From NCBI GenBank assembly GCA_964544765.1, contig CAZJDM010000049.1, positions 1 to 27,378 of the forward strand: a DNA stretch of 27,378 nt, in the 5' to 3' direction. Below, piece by piece: positions 22,462 through 27,378 of this stretch. The notes under the pieces were generated by a model. That model did not search any database and was not told the DNA's origin. It saw only the letters and a program-made list of their open reading frames with translations. A program made the position numbers and the translations under genes. Position 1 is the first letter of the stretch. Each line of letters opens with the position of its first letter. The DNA comes from CAZJDM01 sp964544765 (GTDB taxonomy: Bacteria; Bdellovibrionota_B; Oligoflexia; CAYFLR01).

Positions 22462-24149
22462 GTTGATTTTTTCATTTCTGTTGCTAGTTCAAGTGCTTTT
22501 TTAGTAATATTGCTTCCACTTATCATACGAGCTAGTTCTTTTATTTGTTCTTTGGTTTTAGAAAGATGTTTGATCGAGGTTATTGTTCTGCCTTTTTCAA
22601 TAAACTTTTCTACCAAAAGGTGGTTATTAGCAAAACAAGCAACTTGTCCCAGATGGGTTATACATAGAATTTGATGTTTGTTAGCTAGATTAGCTAGCTT
22701 ACATCCAACTGCTTTAGCGATACTTCCTCCAATACCGCTATCAATTTCATCAAAGATAAACACATGAAGATCTTCTGTACGTGCTAATGAAGTTTTAATG
22801 GACAATATAATTCGAGATAACTCACCTCCCGAAACAATACTGGTTAATGGGAGTAAGTTTTCACCTTTGTTGGGAGAAATAAAAAATTCAACATTGTCTT
22901 TTCCCCATTCGTTTATATAAGTATTCCCTATCTTGGGCAATTGATTATCATTTAAGTTTGCAACCTGAATAACAAAGCTAGTATGTTCCATTCCCAAACC
23001 TTTTAACTCAGTTTCAATATGTTTAGAAAGTATTATTTCCCAGGCTTTCCGTTCTTTACTAATAACCTCAGCTTGTGAAAGTAACTTTTTTTCCAAGCTA
23101 TCTTTTTCTTTTTTCAGAGACATAATTTTTTCATCAGTATTGCTGATGTTATCTATTTGATTGTCCAATCCCTTTCGATAATTTAATATTGCCTCAATGG
23201 AATCACCGTATTTGTTTTTTAAATCTAATAATAATGAGAATCGCTCTTCTACTTCTTGTAATAAGGCGGGATCAGTTTCAATTGACTTGTAATATGTTCT
23301 AGCTTCTGAAATAAAGTCTTCAAGTTGGACAGAGATTTCTTCAATCATTTGGTAAAGATTTATTGTACGAGAATCGATTGTTTTATAGGGTTTTAAGTCG
23401 TTTTGGACCTTTGTGAAATAGGTAAGTGCGCTTTCATTAGATGAGTATAAATTTTCTTCAGCTTCGGCAAATACTTTATATAGTTCTTCAGCATGTAACA
23501 ATCTATTTCTGGTTTCATTTAATTCTTGATCTTCTTTAAGGTTTAAGTGAGCCTTGTCAATCTCATCTTTTTGAAAGAGAAAGTAATCTAATTTTCGTTG
23601 ATTTTCTTCTTCTGAACGGATTAACGATTCTAGGTTTTTATTAATTTCTTTCCATTTAAAATAATCCTGTTGATAACGTTGAACCAGTTTGTTGATTTTA
23701 GGGGTATTAATAACCTTTAGATGGTTTTCTTTTTTTAGTAAGTAGTTGTGTTCTCTTTGACTGCTGATATCTACGAGATGACGAGTTATGTGATTTAGGG
23801 TAGTTAAAGTAACATTACATTGATTGATCCATGCTCTGCTGCGTCCATTCTTGCTAATTTGTCTTTTAATAATTAATGAGTCTCCATCTAGATCAATTCC
23901 AGATTCATTTAGGAGTTGATTAATTATATTGTTGGGAGGGATAATAAACACAGCTTCTGCATTACCAACGTTATAACCTGAACGTAGTAAGTCTGGCGGT
24001 ATTCTACCCCCTAAAATTAAATTTAAAGAGTTAATAATAATTGATTTGCCGGCTCCGGTCTCTCCGGATATTATATTTAGGCCCTTTTTAAAATTTATAT
24101 GTAACTCATCTATTAAAGCTAGGCCTTTTATTTTTAACTCAAGAAGCAC
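22458..24149 (-). CDS. recN: DNA repair protein RecN
   Basis: An SMC-like ATPase that acts at DNA double-strand breaks; 563 residues from the chosen start, normal for RecN. Seen: Walker A GETGAGKS at 29-36, a long charged coiled-coil region interrupted by a hinge-like middle, the ABC signature VSGGELSRIILSIK, Walker B VFIFDEIDSGIGG, and the ITHLGQVA switch. The longest frame begins at a TTG (24176). I chose the GTG at 24149 because the protein then opens with LLELKIKGLALIDEL, the exact usual RecN start. The 3' end overlaps the convergent SRPBCC gene by four bases. No LexA-type box was recognised upstream. Confidence 0.95.
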   Translation of the reverse strand: MLLELKIKGLALIDELHINFKKGLNIISGETGAGKSIIINSLNLILGGRIPPDLLRSGYNVGNAEAVFIIPPNNIINQLLNESGIDLDGDSLIIKRQISKNGRSRAWINQCNVTLTTLNHITRHLVDISSQREHNYLLKKENHLKVINTPKINKLVQRYQQDYFKWKEINKNLESLIRSEEENQRKLDYFLFQKDEIDKAHLNLKEDQELNETRNRLLHAEELYKVFAEAEENLYSSNESALTYFTKVQNDLKPYKTIDSRTINLYQMIEEISVQLEDFISEARTYYKSIETDPALLQEVEERFSLLLDLKNKYGDSIEAILNYRKGLDNQIDNISNTDEKIMSLKKEKDSLEKKLLSQAEVISKERKAWEIILSKHIETELKGLGMEHTSFVIQVANLNDNQLPKIGNTYINEWGKDNVEFFISPNKGENLLPLTSIVSGGELSRIILSIKTSLARTEDLHVFIFDEIDSGIGGSIAKAVGCKLANLANKHQILCITHLGQVACFANNHLLVEKFIEKGRTITSIKHLSKTKEQIKELARMISGSNITKKALELATEMKKST

Positions 24150-24291
24150 GCTACCGCCAATTAGTAGTGTTAACAAATAATTTTTTCTTTTTTGCTATAT
24201 CAAATCAGAATAATAAAGGCAAATGCACCCAAATGCAAAATGGTCGTGATTATTTGGTTAGCCAACCTTGAAAAAATTAATGGGATATGTT

Positions 24292-24774
24292 CTAAGGCTC
24301 TGCTATTGTTACTTCAGATTCTAGATCATAATTTTTAATCAGACTGGTTAAATTTCTTATTAATTTGTCTATCTCTCCTTCTGGCGTAGGAGCAGTTGGG
24401 ATTACCGGATTCACTTTTAGCTTTATAGCCTTTAACAACTTTTCTACCTGTTTTTGACTCAAATCAGAACGAAGCAACACATAATCGGTCAACTGACGCA
24501 TAAATGTTTTAGAAACACGCTGATGATGTAAAAAATAAAGAAAGATTTCTGTTAAGATATCATTGGGCAAATTATCTTTTTTTATAGGACCTAAACATTG
24601 CTGGTTCTTTTCTATGTTGGGTGATTCAATTTGATAGGAGCAGGAGTATTTTTTTAAGATATTAAAAATTTTAAACTTAGGAACAGGATGAATTGGGAGT
24701 TGAAAATGATATTGCCAAATTTTATGCTCTCTTAATTTAATCAGGCTATTATAGCATTTATCTATTCTATCATA
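24292..24774 (-). repeat. Duplicated segment, copy 1 (C-terminal third of the secreted protein gene)
   Basis: This 483-base stretch is closely matched by 26845-27330. Over the last 112 residues of each protein I count 88 identical residues by eye. The match starts abruptly at YDRIDKCYNS and runs to the stop codons. The copies differ mostly by scattered substitutions and one three-base insertion, so the duplication is not recent. Confidence 0.85.
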
Positions 24775-25833
24775 ACTTCTTTCCAACGTTGCAGTGAAAT
24801 CTCCTTGGGTAGCATGACCGTTATTTACCAGATTAATGGCTTCAAGATACGTTGATTTCATCTTTCTAAATCTTTCGAAAATTAAGGTTTGAAATTCAGC
24901 GAGGGCATCAAACCTAACATGATATATTGGAAGACCAAGTTGTCTAGCAAGATAATTTAACCAAGAATCTTGCTGTTCTTGGTTTAAATACAGCTTAAGC
25001 TTTATTGTACTGGCCGCCATTTGACAATTATTGAAGTCAAATTCTATTTCTGATTCATAATATGCCGCGTCTTGTAATTTTACTTCGGTAGCGGTGCGGA
25101 ATATTGGCATGCCCATATTATTTAACCATTGAACCAATGATTCTTCATTTAAGGTAGAAAGTTTTTGTGAATGAAAGAAATGGTTTAACTGTCTAATTAC
25201 TCGCACATCTTCTGTAAACTGCCATAAAAATTCGTGTACATAAGCAAAACTTAGTTGCAAAATAGAAGTTGCTTCTAACTGATCTAGAACTTCTTGATTA
25301 AATTCAAAGATGGTAGGTCTGTTTTTCTGTTGAGGATTCTCCAAGTATGTATAACGAATAATAGCTTGATTTATCTGATAAGTGGACGGTTCTCCTGTTT
25401 TACAATTGGGAGGAGGAACTAAACCCTTTGTTTTATTTTTACCTTGTGGTCCTGATGGTATTAATTCATCTTTGATATCTTCAAGTCTTCCTAGTGGCAC
25501 CCATACTTCATCATTTCCCCAATTATTGAGCTGTTGAGAGTTAGTAACAAATTTTTGAAATAGTTGATGTAATCTAGGTATTTTCTTTAAGACATCTAAA
25601 ATACGGTTATAGGAATCATCTAATGAGTTGGGTTCATCTATGACTGGTAAGGTATTATATGCCATTAAGGCATAATCTAAGTGGTAATATCCATCTATCG
25701 GGAAGAAGACTGTCTGATTTGCATTACAAAAGATGCCATCCCCACCATTACCAGCGTCTCTATAGCCTGAAATGAGTGAGTTTAATGAAAATAGTGGAAA
25801 TATAATTGTTACAAATAAGATAATTTTTTTCAT
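24292..25833 (-). CDS. Secreted protein with GNGGD motif, partner of a TIGR02147 regulator
   Basis: A 513-residue protein of unknown function. Seen: a signal peptide (MKKIILFVTIIFPLFSLNSL, no lipobox). The mature start is YRDAGNGGDGIFC, a motif I recall as frequent just after the signal peptide of Bdellovibrio-type exported proteins. A mostly helical body contains about six cysteines. The C-terminal third has the stretches QQCLGPIKKDNLP and TFMRQLTDYVLLRSDL, then a PTAPTPEGE linker. No enzyme motif is recognised. The ATG overlaps the regulator's TGA by four bases, so expression is tied to it. A diverged copy of its C-terminal third lies 1.0 kb upstream of the start. The protein is probably periplasmic or surface-exposed. 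Confidence 0.8.
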   Translation of the reverse strand: MKKIILFVTIIFPLFSLNSLISGYRDAGNGGDGIFCNANQTVFFPIDGYYHLDYALMAYNTLPVIDEPNSLDDSYNRILDVLKKIPRLHQLFQKFVTNSQQLNNWGNDEVWVPLGRLEDIKDELIPSGPQGKNKTKGLVPPPNCKTGEPSTYQINQAIIRYTYLENPQQKNRPTIFEFNQEVLDQLEATSILQLSFAYVHEFLWQFTEDVRVIRQLNHFFHSQKLSTLNEESLVQWLNNMGMPIFRTATEVKLQDAAYYESEIEFDFNNCQMAASTIKLKLYLNQEQQDSWLNYLARQLGLPIYHVRFDALAEFQTLIFERFRKMKSTYLEAINLVNNGHATQGDFTATLERSYDRIDKCYNSLIKLREHKIWQYHFQLPIHPVPKFKIFNILKKYSCSYQIESPNIEKNQQCLGPIKKDNLPNDILTEIFLYFLHHQRVSKTFMRQLTDYVLLRSDLSQKQVEKLLKAIKLKVNPVIPTAPTPEGEIDKLIRNLTSLIKNYDLESEVTIAEP

Positions 25834-26642
25834 GTTTTCTCTCTATCGGTTTCACTAGTGGTAAATGGAAATAGTTGTAAAGATAAACAAAATACAGCAT
25901 CTTTGGATGGTTGATCATTACAAAACCTGCTGGCAAAATTTCGACGAAATTCTATTATGTAATCTGACATTGCTTTTAATTCTTGTTTATTTGCGGCAAA
26001 GGTCATAGCAGATACATATCGTTCATCAACCGGTAAACTATTTATGGCATCAACCGCTTTTTTAAGTACCTGACGATGAAAATTTCTTAAGGTAACAGAT
26101 GGGACACCATCAATTGTAGTGGTCCCTGTTTCTGAAGCAATAAGTTTACCATCTTTTTCTTTTATTAATCCAAGGGACAACATTCTTTGTATTGCCTCAG
26201 AAGCCTCGTGTTCGAAAATATTTAATTTTCTGGCCATCCAGGGAATACTATATTCAAAATCTTTTAAGTATAGTAGTTCTACGATAGCAAAATGATACCA
26301 GTCTGCTATTACCTTAAAAATATCATCTCGAATTTTGTATTCTTCCCAAATTTGGGAATGTTCAGCTCGTATTGTAGCTAATTTCCGTTTTAATGGATTT
26401 CTAGCGTGTTGAGCTTCAGCCAAGTTACAAAAAAGTTTTTTTTCGGTGGAACTTAGTTTTAAATTTTCAGCAATTTTTTGGGCTGATTTGGGAGACAAAC
26501 CTTGTTTACCTTTAAGAACATTACATAAACAAGAGGGATTCATTTCGAGATCACGGGCAAAGCTACGTAGAGAGTAATTGGGATTTTTCTCGCATCTATC
26601 ATGATATTTTGTATTTAAAAAAACTCTGTAATCTTCTATCAT
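25830..26642 (-). CDS. TIGR02147 family transcriptional regulator
   Basis: A 270-residue cytoplasmic regulator of the TIGR02147 type, a family best known from Bdellovibrio and Fibrobacter. Seen: an N-terminal HTH of the Cro/C1 kind at about 20-62 (NPNYSLRSFARDLEMNPSCL, then GKQGLSPKSAQKIAENL). The family core ADWYHFAIVELLYLKDF follows, then a winged-helix-like segment with IPWMARKLNI and EAIQRMLSLGLI. The remaining family signatures are TTTIDGVPSVTLRNFHRQVL, EFRRNF and QLFPFT. The ATG at 26642 has AAGG seven bases upstream. Its TGA overlaps the start of the secreted protein gene (ATGA), forming a tight two-gene operon. It probably controls its own promoter through the inverted repeat at 26694-26737 (inference). 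Confidence 0.92.
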   Translation of the reverse strand: MIEDYRVFLNTKYHDRCEKNPNYSLRSFARDLEMNPSCLCNVLKGKQGLSPKSAQKIAENLKLSSTEKKLFCNLAEAQHARNPLKRKLATIRAEHSQIWEEYKIRDDIFKVIADWYHFAIVELLYLKDFEYSIPWMARKLNIFEHEASEAIQRMLSLGLIKEKDGKLIASETGTTTIDGVPSVTLRNFHRQVLKKAVDAINSLPVDERYVSAMTFAANKQELKAMSDYIIEFRRNFASRFCNDQPSKDAVFCLSLQLFPFTTSETDREKT

Positions 26643-26671
26643 TTTTAGACCTTATCTTTTTTGTCCCGAGA

Positions 26672-26700
26672 AATATACACTATTATTTATGAAAAATCAA
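26672..26700 (-). promoter_or_regulatory. Sigma70-type promoter of the TIGR02147 operon
   Basis: Minus strand: TTGATT (26695-26700), exactly 17 bases, then TATATT (26672-26677). Transcription would begin roughly 25 bases before the ATG at 26642. The -35 box falls inside the inverted repeat at 26694-26737. Confidence 0.6.
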
Positions 26701-26737
26701 GCCTAATTTTATATAACTATAATATTAGGTTTGATTT
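26694..26737. promoter_or_regulatory. 14-bp imperfect inverted repeat over the -35 box, candidate operator
   Basis: Arms AAATCAAGCCTAAT (26694-26707) and ATTAGGTTTGATTT (26724-26737) are complementary with a single mismatch and are separated by 16 bases. The left arm contains the -35 box of the regulator's promoter. Centre spacing is about three helical turns. This is a natural operator for autoregulation by a dimeric or tetrameric HTH protein. Confidence 0.5.
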
Positions 26738-26844
26738 ATTTTAATTATATGTATATGTTTGAAATAATAGTTAATTTTTGGCCCATTCATATGTTTATAG
26801 GCTAAGGGTGTAAATGAAATTTACGGTTCATCGCGTTAAGTTGT

Positions 26845-27330
26845 TTAGGGATTTTCTAGTGTTATATCTAGTTCTAGATCATAATGGTTAATTAACGCTC
26901 TTATATTTTGTCCTAATTTATCAGTCTCTCCTTCTGGTGTAGGAGCAGTTGGGAGTACCGGATTCACTTTTAGCTTTATAGCCTTTAACAACTTTTCTAC
27001 CTGTTTTTGATTCAAATCAGAACGAAGTAACATATAATCGGTCAACTGACGCATAAATGTTATTGTAACACGCTGATGAATTAAAAAATAAAGAAAGATT
27101 TCGGTTAAGGTATCACTAGGTAAATTATCTTTTTTTATAGGGCCTAAACATTGTTGGTTCCCTGCTATTTTGGGTGATTCAATGCGCATATGCAAGCAGG
27201 AGTATTTTTTTAAGATATTAAAAATTTTAAACTTGGGAACAGGGAAAATAGGGAGTTGAAAATTATGTCTCCAAATTTTATGCTCTCTTAATTTAATCAG
27301 GCTATTATAGCATTTATCTATTCTATCATA
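26845..27330 (-). repeat. Duplicated segment, copy 2 (matches 24292-24774)
   Basis: The second, diverged copy of the C-terminal third of the secreted protein gene. The similarity ends exactly at 27330, next to the GC-rich hairpin at 27333-27347, after which the sequence is unrelated to the first copy. Confidence 0.85.
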
Positions 27331-27378
27331 GGGCGGACTTTGTCCGCAGCCTTCAGTTATCAGTCTTCCGTTCTCAGC
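26845..27378 (-). CDS. Partial secreted-protein paralogue with replaced upstream part, runs off the window
   Basis: The frame is open from the window edge to the stop at 26845, 177 residues, so the gene has no start inside the window. An internal ATG at 27195 would give only 116 residues and is not needed. The last 161 residues or so are a paralogue of residues from YDRIDKC to the end of the 513-residue secreted protein, including QQCLGPIKKDNLP, FMRQLTDY and PTAPTPEGE. The first 16 visible residues (AENGRLITEGCGQSPP) have no counterpart there and are encoded by the hairpin-bearing sequence. It may be the end of a second, recombined family member or a truncated fragment captured by a repeat. 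It lies upstream of the TIGR02147 operon in the same direction, with a 202-base gap. Confidence 0.6.
   Translation of the reverse strand, partial: AENGRLITEGCGQSPPYDRIDKCYNSLIKLREHKIWRHNFQLPIFPVPKFKIFNILKKYSCLHMRIESPKIAGNQQCLGPIKKDNLPSDTLTEIFLYFLIHQRVTITFMRQLTDYMLLRSDLNQKQVEKLLKAIKLKVNPVLPTAPTPEGETDKLGQNIRALINHYDLELDITLENP
27333..27347. repeat. GC-rich hairpin at the duplication breakpoint
   Basis: A perfect inverted repeat GCGGAC-TTT-GTCCGC, far richer in G+C than its surroundings. It is followed by a string of imperfect AACTGA/GACTGA-like units up to the window end. It sits two bases from the point where the two gene copies stop matching, which suggests a dispersed repeat or small mobile element took part in the rearrangement. 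Confidence 0.55.

Noticed and set aside
24230..24275. GGTT/AACC pairing near 24253-24266 as a terminator between recN and the secreted protein gene
   Set aside because: The stem is only four bases with an ambiguous loop and no proper T-tract on the relevant strand.

Overview
The window is AT-rich (roughly one-third G+C by eye) and reads as part of the chromosome of a diderm (Gram-negative-type) bacterium. NagZ and a lipoprotein with a lipobox point to an outer-membrane organism. The TIGR02147-type regulator and a secreted protein carrying GNGGD after its signal peptide recall Bdellovibrionota and Fibrobacterota. The presence of KhpA together with a GT4/NAGPA giant leaves other uncultivated low-GC lineages possible. 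No 16S gene or other decisive marker is present, so the taxon is left open. Almost all genes lie on the minus strand. Only the CDF transporter, the amidotransferase and the SRPBCC protein are on the plus strand.

Left part (1-5192): a glutamine synthetase gene truncated after 197 codons sits just downstream of an aldehyde dehydrogenase in one operon. Next comes a gene-poor 400-base gap holding a possible DUF434 remnant. A VapBC-type toxin-antitoxin pair follows, with a perfect dyad over its promoter. A divergent CDF metal exporter and a class I glutamine amidotransferase come next, ending at a bidirectional hairpin. The GS-like, ALDH and amidotransferase combination recalls gamma-glutamyl-amine (Puu-type) catabolism, but the GS is broken.

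Middle (5196-10751): two glycosyltransferase genes. The downstream one is a 1406-residue protein combining a GT4 glycosyltransferase, an unrecognised middle region and a C-terminal NAGPA-type phosphodiester glycosidase domain. The two GT4 modules share an HDF-x-WE signature and look like distant paralogues. This is the most unusual architecture in the window.

Information-processing operon (18919 down to 10906, minus): rimP-nusA-infB-(rbfA fused to nrnA)-truB-metK. The order is the classic translation/transcription operon, but RbfA and the DHH/DHHA1 oligoribonuclease NrnA are one polypeptide. RimP is shortened to its N-terminal domain.

Next (19048-24149): a lipoprotein with an EreA/TraB/ChaN-like His-motif pattern and its own terminator, khpA-nagZ overlapping by one base, a divergent SRPBCC/COQ10-like protein, and recN converging on it with a 4-base overlap.

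Right part (24292-27378): a TIGR02147 regulator overlaps (ATGA) the start of a 513-residue secreted protein, under a good sigma70-like promoter whose -35 box lies inside a 14-bp imperfect inverted repeat. Upstream, at the window edge, a second diverged copy of the secreted protein's C-terminal third stays in frame. It is joined to foreign-looking sequence at a GC-rich hairpin, which suggests a duplicating, recombining gene family. No rRNA, tRNA, CRISPR array or complete insertion sequence was seen.
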